Origin: Vallicoccus soli
GTDB taxonomy: Bacteria > Actinomycetota > Actinomycetes > Motilibacterales > Motilibacteraceae
Reading direction: 5' to 3'
NCBI RefSeq assembly: GCF_003594885.1
Contig: NZ_QZEZ01000006.1
Coordinates: forward strand, 62,001-126,000
DNA length: 64,000 nucleotides
This document shows positions 42,128 to 50,156 of this stretch, in pieces (the stretch's first letter is position 1; the number at the start of each line of letters is the position of its first letter). Position numbers and translations under genes: made by a program. The notes under the pieces were generated by a model that did no database searches, had not been told where the DNA came from, and saw only the letters and a program-made list of their open reading frames with translations.

Positions 42128-42987
42128 CGGCCGGGCCCGCGCCGGGCGGTGCACAGCCAGGCGGCCGAGGCGTAGCGCACCCCTCGGGGACCCTCGTGCC
42201 GGACGAGGCTCGCCCGCAGGCGGTCGACGGCGGCCTCACGGTCCGCGGCCGGGCGGCCGTCGAGCTGCCAGCCGAAGAGCCCGAGCAGGAACCGCAGCGC
42301 GTCCTCGGCGTCCTCGCCGAACCACAGCGGCGCGTCGCGGGGCTCGAGCGCGACCCCCGACCACCCGGCGGCGGTCAGCACCGCCTCGACGTGCCGCGGG
42401 TCGGCGAGCGAGAACGGGCCGGGGGCGGTGCCGGCCGTCGGCGGCGCCGCGACCCCGGACAGCGCGCCGGCGACCTGCGTGATCCAGGCGTTCTCCGCGG
42501 CGGCGCGCCAGACCAGCAGGACGAGCCGCCCGCCCGGCCGGGTCGTGCGGGCCAGGCCGGCGAAGGCGGCGACGGGGTCGGCGAAGAACATCGCGCCGGT
42601 CCGCGAGACGACGAGGTCGTGCGCCTCGGGAGCGAACGGGTGCACCTGGGCGTCGGCGCGGACGAACCGGGCCCCGGTCACCCCCTCGGCGCGTGCCCGG
42701 CGCCGGGCGACCTCGAGCAGTCGGGAGGACAGGTCGACCCCCACCGCGCCGCCCTCCCCGGCGGCCCGGGCGGCGTCGAGGGTGGTCCGCCCGGCGCCGC
42801 AGCCCACGTCGAGGACGCGGTCCCCGGGCCGTACGCCGGCCGCCGCGAGGAAGCCGTCGTGGTAGCCCGCGACCGACCGGTCGAACCGGTCGGCGTGCCG
42901 GGCCCAGTAGTCCCCCTCGTCGCCGTCCCACGTCCGCTCCTGCGCCCGGTTGCCCTCGTCGACGCGCGCCCGCTCGGTGGTGGCCAT
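42124..42987 (-). CDS. Class I SAM-dependent methyltransferase
   Basis: A 287-residue methyltransferase: DGDEGDYWARHADRFDRSVA at the start, motif I VLDVGCGAGRTTLDAARAAG, motif II GVDLSSRLLEVARRRARAEG, then DLVVSRTGAMFFADPVAAFA and RPGGRLVLLVWRAAAEN. It is a ubiquinone/menaquinone-type class I enzyme of unknown substrate, different from its overlapping partner. It is divergent from the PadR gene and the two 17-nt PadR candidate operators lie directly upstream. Confidence 0.88.
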   Translation of the reverse strand: MATTERARVDEGNRAQERTWDGDEGDYWARHADRFDRSVAGYHDGFLAAAGVRPGDRVLDVGCGAGRTTLDAARAAGEGGAVGVDLSSRLLEVARRRARAEGVTGARFVRADAQVHPFAPEAHDLVVSRTGAMFFADPVAAFAGLARTTRPGGRLVLLVWRAAAENAWITQVAGALSGVAAPPTAGTAPGPFSLADPRHVEAVLTAAGWSGVALEPRDAPLWFGEDAEDALRFLLGLFGWQLDGRPAADREAAVDRLRASLVRHEGPRGVRYASAAWLCTARRGPGR

Positions 42988-43000
42988 CGGGTCCTCCTAC

Positions 43001-43051
43001 AGTCCCCTCGGGAGTACGGCCTCGTCCTCCCAGTAGTCCCGAAGGGAGTAC
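43001..43051. promoter_or_regulatory. Paired 17-nt direct repeats, candidate PadR operators
   Basis: AGTCCCCTCGGGAGTAC (43001-43017) and AGTCCCGAAGGGAGTAC (43035-43051) are near-identical, each internally quasi-palindromic (AGTCCC/GGGAGT), and 34 nt apart. They fill the divergent gap between the methyltransferase operon and the PadR gene; the second abuts the PadR GTG. Confidence 0.68.
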
Positions 43052-43053
43052 CG

Positions 43054-43692
43054 GTGTCAAGGGGTGCGCTGACCACGACCTCGTACGCCGTCCTCGGCCT
43101 GCTCGCGGTCCGGCCGTGGTCGACGTACGAGCTGACCCGGCAGATGGGACGCTCGGTCGGCCTGGTGTGGCCGCGGGCGCAGAGCAAGCTCTACGAGGAG
43201 CCCAAGAAGCTCGTCGCGCACGGGCTCGCGACGGGCGCGCGGGAGCTCGTCGGCCGTCGCCCGCGCACGGTCTACGCGATCACCCCGCAGGGGCGGGAGG
43301 CGCTCGCGGAGTGGCTGCGCGAGCCCGGCGCGGGGCCGGTGCTCGAGGCCGAGCAGCTGCTCCACGTGCTCTTCAGCGAGAACGGGACCCGCGAGGACCT
43401 GCTGGCGACCCTCGCCGCCGCGCGAGCGTGGGCGAGGGAGCGGGCCGCCGAGAGCGCGGCGGTCGGGCAGCAGTACCTCGACGGCACCGGCCCCTTCCCC
43501 GAGCGGCTCCCGCAGCTGCTGCTCGTGTCGCGGTTCCTCACCGACTACTACGCCCTCGTCGAGCAGTGGGCGGCCTGGGCCGGCGAGGTCGTGCCGGGGT
43601 GGCCGCAGGACGTGGCCGCGGCGACGGCGGACCGGGCGGTCCTCGAGGACGTCGTCGCCCGCGCGCGCCGTGCCGCCGGCCAGGAGCCGTAG
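43054..43692 (+). CDS. PadR family transcriptional regulator
   Basis: A 212-residue PadR-type repressor: TTTSYAVLGLLAVRPWSTYE, LTRQMGRSVGLVWPRAQSKL, YEEPKKLVAHGLATGARELV form the winged HTH, and a helical C-terminal domain (about 95-212) follows, typical of the Vir/AphA-like group. GTG 43054 has GAAGGGA upstream, inside the second repeat of the candidate operator pair. It likely controls itself and the divergent methyltransferase operon. Its end is 3 nt from the convergent phosphoribosyltransferase stop. Confidence 0.9.
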   Translation: MSRGALTTTSYAVLGLLAVRPWSTYELTRQMGRSVGLVWPRAQSKLYEEPKKLVAHGLATGARELVGRRPRTVYAITPQGREALAEWLREPGAGPVLEAEQLLHVLFSENGTREDLLATLAAARAWARERAAESAAVGQQYLDGTGPFPERLPQLLLVSRFLTDYYALVEQWAAWAGEVVPGWPQDVAAATADRAVLEDVVARARRAAGQEP

Positions 43693-43695
43693 CGC

Positions 43696-44352
43696 TCAGC
43701 CGCCCAGGGCCCGGCGCACCTCCCCGTCGCCCGTCTGGCCGAAGTCGACGTACGCGCGGCCCACCGCCAGGAACGGCTCCGGCACCCACGGGCAGACGAG
43801 GGCGTCGACCTCGGCACCGACGTCGCGCACGGCCTCGGCGGACCCGACCGGCACGGCGACCACGACGCGGGAGGGGGCCGAGCGGCGCACCGCGGCGACG
43901 GCCGCCCGTACGGTCGCCCCGGTCGCCAGCCCGTCGTCGACGAGGACCGCGACCCGGCCGGTGACCGGCACCGGCGCGCGGTCCCCCCGGTACGCCGCCT
44001 CCCGCCGCCGGAGCTCGGCCAGCTCCCGCTCGCGCACGCCCGCCAGGGTCGCGTCGTCCACCCCGGCGCGGGCGAGGACGTGCTCGTTGAGGACGGTGCG
44101 CACCTCGTCGCCGACCGCGGCCACCGCGCCCATCGCCAGCTCCGGCCGCCCGGGCAGGCCGAGCTTGCGCACGATGAGCACGTCGAGCGGCGCGCCCAGC
44201 GCCGCCGCCACCTCGGCGGCCACCGGGACCCCGCCGCGCGGCAGGCCCAGGACCACCGCGTCCTGACCGCCCGTGCCGCCCGCGAGGGCGGCGGCCAGCA
44301 CCCGCCCGGCGGCCCGCCGGTCGGGGTACGGGGGTCGGCCCGGTCCCGCCAC
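43696..44352 (-). CDS. Phosphoribosyltransferase family protein
   Basis: A 218-residue type I phosphoribosyltransferase. The PRPP loop is VLVDDGLATGATVRAAVAAV; VLGLPRGGVPVAAEVAAALG and DVLIVRKLGLPGRPELAMGA are the other family blocks. This group (often fused or adjacent to dienelactone-hydrolase domains) has no assigned base substrate. GTG 44352 is the chosen start; a slightly longer start is possible. Divergent from the GNAT gene at 44489. Confidence 0.86.
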   Translation of the reverse strand: MAGPGRPPYPDRRAAGRVLAAALAGGTGGQDAVVLGLPRGGVPVAAEVAAALGAPLDVLIVRKLGLPGRPELAMGAVAAVGDEVRTVLNEHVLARAGVDDATLAGVRERELAELRRREAAYRGDRAPVPVTGRVAVLVDDGLATGATVRAAVAAVRRSAPSRVVVAVPVGSAEAVRDVGAEVDALVCPWVPEPFLAVGRAYVDFGQTGDGEVRRALGG

Positions 44353-44488
44353 GCACGACGGCTGCCCGCCGGGCCGACCGCCCACGCCTCCCGCCTCCCG
44401 ACGCCCGGGCGCGCCGGGCGGGTCGGGCCCGGACCGGGCGGACCGCAGGGGTCGCGGCGGGCACCTGCGGCCGGGCAGGATGCGGCGC

Positions 44489-44983
44489 GTGACCACCGTG
44501 GAGCCGGCGGGCGCCGCCGACCTGGACGGGCTCGCCGCGCTCCTCGTGGACGCGGTCGAGGGCGGGGCGAGCGTCGGCTTCCTCAGCGGTCTCGACCTGG
44601 AGGGCGCCCGGGCCTTCTGGCGGCGAGCGCTGGGTGGCGGGGCGTCCACCTGGGTGGCCCGCGACCGGGACGGGGCGGTCGTGGGCTGCGTGCAGCTGCA
44701 CCCGTCCGCGATGCCCAACGGCGCGCACCGGGCCGAGGTCGCCAAGCTCCTCGTCCTGCGCCGGGCGCGGGGCGCCGGCGTCGCGGGCGCGCTCATGGCC
44801 CGCCTCGAGCAGGAGGCGCGCGCCCTCGGCCGGACCGTCCTCGTCCTGGACACCGAGACCGGCAGCCCGGCCGAGGCGGTCTACGCCCGCTGGGGTTGGC
44901 AGCGGGTCGGGACGGTCGACGCGTACGCCGCGGACCCGTACGGGACCCTGCGACCCACCACGATCCTCACGAAGCGGCTGTGA
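44489..44983 (+). CDS. GNAT family N-acetyltransferase
   Basis: A 164-residue acetyltransferase: VVGCVQLHPSAMPNGAHRAE, VAKLLVLRRARGAGVAGALM carrying the acetyl-CoA loop, LVLDTETGSPAEAVYARWGW and TLRPTTILTKRL. GTG 44489 is chosen because CAGGAT lies 7 nt upstream as in other probably leaderless genes; ATG 44480 would add three residues. Substrate unknown. It is followed 77 nt later by the LPG-synthase-type membrane gene. Confidence 0.86.
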   Translation: MTTVEPAGAADLDGLAALLVDAVEGGASVGFLSGLDLEGARAFWRRALGGGASTWVARDRDGAVVGCVQLHPSAMPNGAHRAEVAKLLVLRRARGAGVAGALMARLEQEARALGRTVLVLDTETGSPAEAVYARWGWQRVGTVDAYAADPYGTLRPTTILTKRL

Positions 44984-45059
44984 GGCTGCGGCAGGCGTGC
45001 CGGGGCTGCCCGTCGGGTACGCCTCAAGGCGGAGCCGTCCCCGACCGAGAGCCTCCTCC

Positions 45060-45983
45060 ATGACCCGTCGCGCCAGCGCCCCCCGCGTCACGTACGGGGG
45101 CGTCGCCCGGGCCGCGCTGCTCGTCGCCGCCCTCGCCGTGCCCGCCGTGACGCTGCCCGCGCTGCCCGAGGTGTCCCTCCTGCCGGCGCTGCTCGGCCTG
45201 CTGCCGTGGGTCGTCGGCAAGTACGTCCTGTGCCCCCTGCGCTGGTACGCGATCGGCGAGAGCGGGCGCTCGCGGCGCTGGCACCTGCGCGCGTTCGCCG
45301 AGGCCGAGCTGCTGGGCCTGGCCACGCCGGGCCACGTGGGCGCGGACCTCTGGCGGGTGCGCCGGCTGCACGGGACGGGCATGGCCACGCCGTCGGGCCT
45401 CGCCGAGGTCGCCCTCGACCGCGTGGTCGGGGCGGTCGGGCTCGCCGCCTTCGTCGCCCTGGCCGGCACCACGCTGCCGCTCGGCCTGCTGCTGCCCGCG
45501 CTCGGCGCCGGCGCCGCGCTGGCCCTGACCGTCCTCGTCGTGCACCGCGTGCGGCCCCAGTGGGTGCCCGAGCGCCGGCTCCCCGCCCCGCGGCGCCTCG
45601 CGGCCGGCGTGCTGCTGTCGATGGGGTACCAGGCCTCCGTCGTCGCGCTCCTGCTCGGCTGCCTCGCCGCGACCGGGCACCACGTCGCGCCGGCCGCGAT
45701 CGCCGGGGCCTTCGCCGCGAGCCAGCTCGCCGGCGCCCTGCCCGGCCCGCACGGGGCCAGCCCCAAGGACGCCGCGCTCGCCGCCGCCCTCGCCGCGCTC
45801 GGCGTCCCGTGGCAGGCCGCCGTCGGGGCCGTCGCCCTCAAGGCCGCGCTCGCCTGGCTGCCCGGCGTCCTGCTCGGCGCGCCCGCGCTGCTCCTCACCC
45901 GCCGCGCCGCGCGCCTGGCACCGGTCGAGCCGCTCGCCGCGCACCGCCGCGAGCCCGTCCCGAGCCTCGCCGCCGCGGCGTGA
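45060..45983 (+). CDS. Lysylphosphatidylglycerol-synthase-type (UPF0104) membrane protein
   Basis: A 307-residue integral membrane protein of the LPG-synthase transmembrane/AglD2 family with about seven to eight hydrophobic segments. The sequence shows LLPWVVGKYVLCPLRWYAIG, AEAELLGLATPGHVGADLWR and ALDRVVGAVGLAAFVAL, typical of the family; AASQLAGALPGPHGASPKDA is the late conserved block. The catalytic aminoacyl-transfer domain of MprF is absent, so it probably acts as a flippase or regulator. GTGA overlap couples it to the GDPD gene, suggesting a lipid-linked role. Confidence 0.82.
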   Translation: MTRRASAPRVTYGGVARAALLVAALAVPAVTLPALPEVSLLPALLGLLPWVVGKYVLCPLRWYAIGESGRSRRWHLRAFAEAELLGLATPGHVGADLWRVRRLHGTGMATPSGLAEVALDRVVGAVGLAAFVALAGTTLPLGLLLPALGAGAALALTVLVVHRVRPQWVPERRLPAPRRLAAGVLLSMGYQASVVALLLGCLAATGHHVAPAAIAGAFAASQLAGALPGPHGASPKDAALAAALAALGVPWQAAVGAVALKAALAWLPGVLLGAPALLLTRRAARLAPVEPLAAHRREPVPSLAAAA

Positions 45984-46651
45984 TCCCGGCCGGGGGCGGG
46001 GCGCCGCTCGCGATCGCCCACCGCGCGGGCAACTCGCTGGAGGGCCTGCACGCTGCGCTCGCGGCCGGCGCGGACCTCGTCGAGGCCGACGTCTGGAGCC
46101 ACGGGGGGCGCCTCGAGGTGCGCCACCTCAAGACCGCCGGCCCCCTGCCGTTCCTCTGGGACGCCTGGCGGGTCGTCCCGGCCTGGCGCCCCCGGCTGCT
46201 CCTGCCGGAGGTGCTGGAGGCGGCGGCGGGCGGCGCGACGTTCCTGCTGGACCTCAAGGGCCGCACGCCCGACGTCGGCGAGCACCTCGCCGCCCTGCTG
46301 CACGAGGCCGCGCCGGGGCGCGAGGTGTGGGTCTGCTCGCGCCTCTGGCCGTCGCTGGACCGCTTCCTGCCGCTGGACTGGGCCCGGGTGATGGTGTCGG
46401 CGCGCACGGGCGCGGAGGTCGGGGCGCTGCGCGAGCGGGTCCGCCGCGGCGACGTCGACGGGGTCGCCGTGCACCGCTCGCACCTCAGCACCGGGCTGGT
46501 CGACGAGCTGCACCGCTCGGTCCGGCTGGTCACGACCTGGCCGGTCAACGACCCGGGCGCGCTGGAGCGGGTGGCGGCGCTCGGGGTCAGCGGCGTCACG
46601 ACCGACGACCCCGGGGTGCTCGCCGCGCTCGTCGCGGCCCGCCGGGGCTGA
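45980..46651 (+). CDS. Glycerophosphodiester phosphodiesterase family protein
   Basis: A 223-residue GDPD TIM-barrel. Conserved residues: IAHRAGNSLEGLHAALAAGA (His-Arg pair, Glu), LVEADVWSHGGRLEVRH, FLLDLKGRTPDV with the catalytic-lysine block, and TTWPVNDPGALERVAALGV near the C-terminus. The usual HRG is HRA. No signal peptide, so an intracellular role on glycerophosphodiesters or phospholipids is likely. It starts by GTGA overlap with the LPG-synthase-type gene and probably serves the same lipid process. Confidence 0.85.
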   Translation: MIPAGGGAPLAIAHRAGNSLEGLHAALAAGADLVEADVWSHGGRLEVRHLKTAGPLPFLWDAWRVVPAWRPRLLLPEVLEAAAGGATFLLDLKGRTPDVGEHLAALLHEAAPGREVWVCSRLWPSLDRFLPLDWARVMVSARTGAEVGALRERVRRGDVDGVAVHRSHLSTGLVDELHRSVRLVTTWPVNDPGALERVAALGVSGVTTDDPGVLAALVAARRG

Positions 46652-46693
46652 CCCGGGTGGACGCCGCGCGAGGGCGTCCTCAGGCTGGGGCCC

Positions 46694-47200
46694 GTGGTCC
46701 TCGTGCGCCGTGAGCTGCCCGCCGACGTCCCCGCCGTGCACGCGGTGCACGTGGCCGCCTTCGCCGACGGCGCCCGCACCGAGGCGCCCCTCGCGGCGGC
46801 GCTGCGCACCGGTGGGCACCTGCTCGCGCCGCTCACCCTCGTCGCCGAGGCCGGCGGCGCGGTCGTCGGGTCGGTCGTCACCAGCGCCGGCAGCCTCGCG
46901 GGGCAGCGCGTCCCCGCCCTCGGGCCGGTCGGCGTGCTGCCCGCGCACCAGGGCCGCGGCATCGGCGGCGCCCTGCTGCACGCGGTGCTCGGCGCCGCCG
47001 ACGCCCTCGGCGAGCCGTGCGTGGTGCTGCTGGGCGACCCCGCGCTCTACGGCCGCTACGGCTTCGGGCCCGCCGAGGGCGCCGGCGTGCGCGCGCCCGA
47101 CCCCGCCTGGGGCGCCCACTTCCAGCTGCGCAGGCTCACGGCGTGGGACCCCGGGCTGGCGGGGGTGTTCCGGTACGCGCCGCCGTTCGACGGGCTGTGA
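46694..47200 (+). CDS. GNAT family N-acetyltransferase
   Basis: A 168-residue acetyltransferase: LPADVPAVHAVHVAAFADGA at the N-terminus, LGPVGVLPAHQGRGIGGALL as the acetyl-CoA loop, VVLLGDPALYGRYGFGPAEG and FRYAPPFDGL at the end, matching the predicted N-acetyltransferase YhbS-like group. GTG 46694 has CAGGCT 7 nt upstream and no SD. Substrate unknown. Repeat array C follows immediately. Confidence 0.88.
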   Translation: MVLVRRELPADVPAVHAVHVAAFADGARTEAPLAAALRTGGHLLAPLTLVAEAGGAVVGSVVTSAGSLAGQRVPALGPVGVLPAHQGRGIGGALLHAVLGAADALGEPCVVLLGDPALYGRYGFGPAEGAGVRAPDPAWGAHFQLRRLTAWDPGLAGVFRYAPPFDGL

Positions 47201-47226
47201 CGCCCGGGCGCTTCCCGCGTGACGCA

Positions 47227-47365
47227 TGAGGGGCACCCGGAGGCGCGTCGGGCCCCTGAGGGTGCCCCTCAGCAGGCTCGACCCTGCTGGGGGTGCCCCT
47301 CAGGGGACATGCACGGCTGAGGGTGCCCCTCATGGGCCCCGGTGCCCGCCTGAGGGCGCCCCTCA
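47227..47365. repeat. Intergenic periodic repeat array, copy C (5 units)
   Basis: Units begin at 47227 (inverted, TGAGGGGCACCCGGA), 47257, 47288 (TGGGGGTGCCCCTCA), 47318 and 47351 (TGAGGGCGCCCCTCA), spaced 30, 31, 30 and 33 nt. Between units 2 and 3 is the hairpin CAGCAGG-CTCGAC-CCTGCTG (47270-47289). Its last stem pair is G-C where copy A has A-T. It lies between convergent gene ends (47200 and 47412). Confidence 0.9.
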
Positions 47366-47411
47366 TGGGCCGCGCCGGGACGGGCGTACCACCGCCCCGC
47401 TGTGCCGGGCC

Positions 47412-48614
47412 TCAAGCCGCGGCGAGCTCCACGGCCCTGGCCCGCTGACGCACCCGGTCCGAGCGCACGGAGTACGCGAACACCACGATGCCGAGCAGGG
47501 CGAGCACCGCGCCGACCGCGGCCGGGGCGGTGTAGCCCCAGCCGAGGGCGATGACGAGGCCGCCGAGCCAGGCGCCCAGCGCGTTCGCGACGTTGAGCGC
47601 CGAGTGGTGCAGGGCGGCGGCGAGGGACTGCGCGTCCGGCGAGACGTCCATGAGGCGCATCTGCAGGGCGGGGATCATCGCCGAGCCGGTCGCCGCGAAC
47701 AGCAGCAGCGTGACTGCCGCGGGGACGAGGGCGTGCGCGGTCCAGGTGAAGAGGACCAGGAGCACCGCGTTGGCGCCCAGGCCCAGCAGCACCGTGCGCG
47801 GGATGCTCCAGTCCGCGAGGCGGCCGCCGACGAGGGTGCCGAGCGTCATGCCGACGCCGAAGACGGCGAGGATGACCGGCACGACCGACTCGCTGGTGCC
47901 GGTCACGTCGGTGAGCGTCGGAGAGATGTAGCTGTACACCGCGAAGAAGCCGCCGAAGCCGATCGCCCCGGTGAGCAGCGCGAGCCACACCTGGCGCCGG
48001 CGCAGGGCGCCGAGCTCCTGGCGGGCCGTCGCGCCCTCCTGCGCGGGGACGGCGGGGACGTACCGCGCGACGGCGGCGACGGCCAGCAGGCCGACGACGG
48101 CGACGAACCCGTACGTCGTGCGCCAGCCGAGCTCCTGCCCGAGCCAGGTCGCCACCGGGACGCCCAGCAGGTTGGCGATGGTGAGGCCCAGCATGACGAA
48201 GGCGACCGCGCGGGCGCGCCGGTCCGGCGGGGCCAGCGCGGCGGCGACGACGGCCCCGATGCCGAAGTACGCGCCGTGCGGCAGGCCGGCGGCGAAGCGG
48301 GCGACGAGCAGCGAGCCGAAGCCGGGGGCCAGCGCGGACGCGGCGTTGCCGACGGCCACGCCGACGAGCAGGAGCAGCAGCAGCGTGGTCCGCTGGAGCT
48401 TCGCGCCGAGCACGGCGAGCAGCGGGGCGCCGACGACGACGCCGAGCGCGTACGCCGAGACCAGGTGCCCGCCCTCGGGGATGGTGGCGCCGAGGTCGCC
48501 GGTCACCTCGGGCAGCACGCCCATCGTGGCGAACTCGGTGGTGCCGATGCCGAAGCCGCCGACGGCCAGCGCGGCGAGGCTCGCGGCCAGCGGCGCGGAG
48601 CGGGGGGACTGCAC
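47412..48614 (-). CDS. MFS transporter (arabinose/sugar-efflux type)
   Basis: A 400-residue, 12-TM major facilitator. The N-terminus has ALAVGGFGIGTTEFATMGVL and SAYALGVVVGAPLLAVLGAK, the AraJ/PbuE-like drug:H+ antiporter-1 signature; DRRARAVAFVMLGLTIANLL and HGAYFGIGAVVAAALAPPD follow. SWGYT-like and RTTYGFVAVVGLL segments are in TMs 6-7. It probably exports small molecules; the substrate is unknown. GTG 48614 is followed by the first TM at a normal distance. Alone; 240 nt separate it from the divergent Spo0M-like gene. Confidence 0.9.
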   Translation of the reverse strand: MQSPRSAPLAASLAALAVGGFGIGTTEFATMGVLPEVTGDLGATIPEGGHLVSAYALGVVVGAPLLAVLGAKLQRTTLLLLLLVGVAVGNAASALAPGFGSLLVARFAAGLPHGAYFGIGAVVAAALAPPDRRARAVAFVMLGLTIANLLGVPVATWLGQELGWRTTYGFVAVVGLLAVAAVARYVPAVPAQEGATARQELGALRRRQVWLALLTGAIGFGGFFAVYSYISPTLTDVTGTSESVVPVILAVFGVGMTLGTLVGGRLADWSIPRTVLLGLGANAVLLVLFTWTAHALVPAAVTLLLFAATGSAMIPALQMRLMDVSPDAQSLAAALHHSALNVANALGAWLGGLVIALGWGYTAPAAVGAVLALLGIVVFAYSVRSDRVRQRARAVELAAA

Positions 48615-48854
48615 GGGGCCTCCGGGAGGTGCGGGGCGGACGGGGTACGGACGCCGCAGCACCGGGACGCTCGCTCTGCCAGGGGCAAGGCCCCCGACGG
48701 ACCCGATGTTCCCGGAGCGGCGGGTCGCAGCCCCGGGCGTGGCGCGCGCCACGTCCGCGGGAACGCTGCCGGCGCTCCGCCCGTCGAGGGAGCAGGGTCC
48801 GTACGGGGCCCGGCGACGACGGCAGCGGGCCGGACGGCCCGGGAGGGGGACGGC

Positions 48855-49637
48855 ATGGCTCTGCGCGACCTCATGGCGCGCTTCGGCGCGGGGGCGGCCT
48901 CGGTGGACACGGTGCTCGACCGTGACGCGGTGCAGCCGGGGGGCTCGGTGACCGGGCGGGTCGTCGTGCTCGGCGGCAGCGTGGCGCAGCAGGTCGACGA
49001 GGTCGTCGTCGGGCTCGAGGCCCGGGTCGAGGTGGAGAGCGGCGACCACGAGTGGCGCGAGGACGTCGTCTTCGGCGCCCAGACGGTCGGGACGGGGTTC
49101 CACGTGGAACCGGGCAGCCGGACCGAGCTGCCCTTCGCCGTCGCGGTGCCGTGGCAGACCCCGGTCACCGCGCTCGGCGGTTGGCACCTACGCGGCGTGC
49201 GGGTCGGTGTGCGCACTCGCCTAGCCATCGCGGGGGCCGTCGACCCGGGCGACCTCGACCCCGTGACCGTCGTCCCGCTGCCCGTGCAGCACGCCGTCGT
49301 CGAGGCGCTCGGCGGCCTGGGCTGGCGCTTCACCCACGGCGACGTGGAGAAGGGGCGCCTGCGCGGGTCGGACCTGCCCTTCTACCAGGAGCTGGAGTTC
49401 CGCCCGCCGTCCTCGCTCGCGCGCAAGGTCAACGAGCTCGAGGTGACCTTCCTCGCCGACCCCCGGGGCGTGGAGGTCGTGCTGGAGGCGGACCGGCGCG
49501 GCGGGCTGCTGTCCGAGGGGCGCGACGTCGTCAGCCGGCTGCGCCTCGGCCACGACCAGACCGACCCGGTGCGGCTGCGCGCCACGGTCGACGCCGCCGT
49601 GCGGGAGCTGGGCGCGCGGCGCGGGTGGGGGTGGTGA
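48855..49637 (+). CDS. Sporulation-control protein Spo0M-like (arrestin-fold)
   Basis: A 260-residue Spo0M/SpoOM-family protein. It opens MALRDLMARFGAGAASVDTV, then GGSVTGRVVVLGGSVAQQVD, ETGFHVEPG-type strand region (GTGFHVEPGSRTELPFAVAV), DLDPVTVVPLPVQHAVVEAL and QELEFRPPSSLARKVNELEV, as in the family. The fold is arrestin-like and membrane-associated in Bacillus. A role in sporulation cannot be assumed here. ATG 48855 follows GGGAGGGGGA. The deaminase gene begins inside its stop (GTGA). Confidence 0.87.
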   Translation: MALRDLMARFGAGAASVDTVLDRDAVQPGGSVTGRVVVLGGSVAQQVDEVVVGLEARVEVESGDHEWREDVVFGAQTVGTGFHVEPGSRTELPFAVAVPWQTPVTALGGWHLRGVRVGVRTRLAIAGAVDPGDLDPVTVVPLPVQHAVVEALGGLGWRFTHGDVEKGRLRGSDLPFYQELEFRPPSSLARKVNELEVTFLADPRGVEVVLEADRRGGLLSEGRDVVSRLRLGHDQTDPVRLRATVDAAVRELGARRGWGW

Positions 49638-50152
49638 CGCCCCTCGGCGACGCCGGGCTGGCGCACCTGCACCGCTGCCTCGAGCTCGCGGAGGAGGCGC
49701 TGGAGGCCGGGGACGACCCGTTCGGCTCGGTGCTCGTGGACGCGGCGGGCGTGGTCCGCTTCGAGGACCGGAACCGGGTGGCCGCGACCGGCGACCCGAC
49801 GCAGCACCCCGAGATCGCCGCCGCGCGCTGGGCGGCGGTGCACCTCGACGCCGACGAACGGGCGGCGGCCACCGTCTACACCTCTGGCGAGCACTGCCCG
49901 ATGTGCGCCGCCGCGCACGGCTGGGCCGGGCTCGGGCGCATCGTCTGCGCGGCGACCGGGGCGCAGCTCGCCGGCTGGCTGGCCGAGCTCGGCGCCCCCG
50001 TGCCGCCGGTCCGCACCCTCGCCGTGACCGACGTCGCCCCGGGGGTCGAGGTCGTGGGCCCGGTGCCGCCGCTCGACGCGCGGGCGCGGGCCCTGCACGT
50101 GCGGCGCCACCGGGCCCGGACCCCCGTACCGGGCCCGGCGGAGCCGCACTAG
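49634..50152 (+). CDS. Nucleoside deaminase-type zinc protein
   Basis: A 172-residue cytidine/deoxycytidylate-deaminase fold protein. The zinc site is HPEIAAARWAAVHL (HPE in place of HAE) and SGEHCPMCAAAHGWAGLG (PMC-AxC form). It resembles tRNA-adenosine/guanine deaminase-like proteins of actinobacteria; substrate unknown. GTG 49634 is chosen for its overlap with the Spo0M-like stop; in-frame GTGs at 49631 and 49625 are alternatives. It ends 4 nt before the convergent secreted hydrolase. Confidence 0.84.
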   Translation: MTPLGDAGLAHLHRCLELAEEALEAGDDPFGSVLVDAAGVVRFEDRNRVAATGDPTQHPEIAAARWAAVHLDADERAAATVYTSGEHCPMCAAAHGWAGLGRIVCAATGAQLAGWLAELGAPVPPVRTLAVTDVAPGVEVVGPVPPLDARARALHVRRHRARTPVPGPAEPH

Positions 50153-50156
50153 CCGG

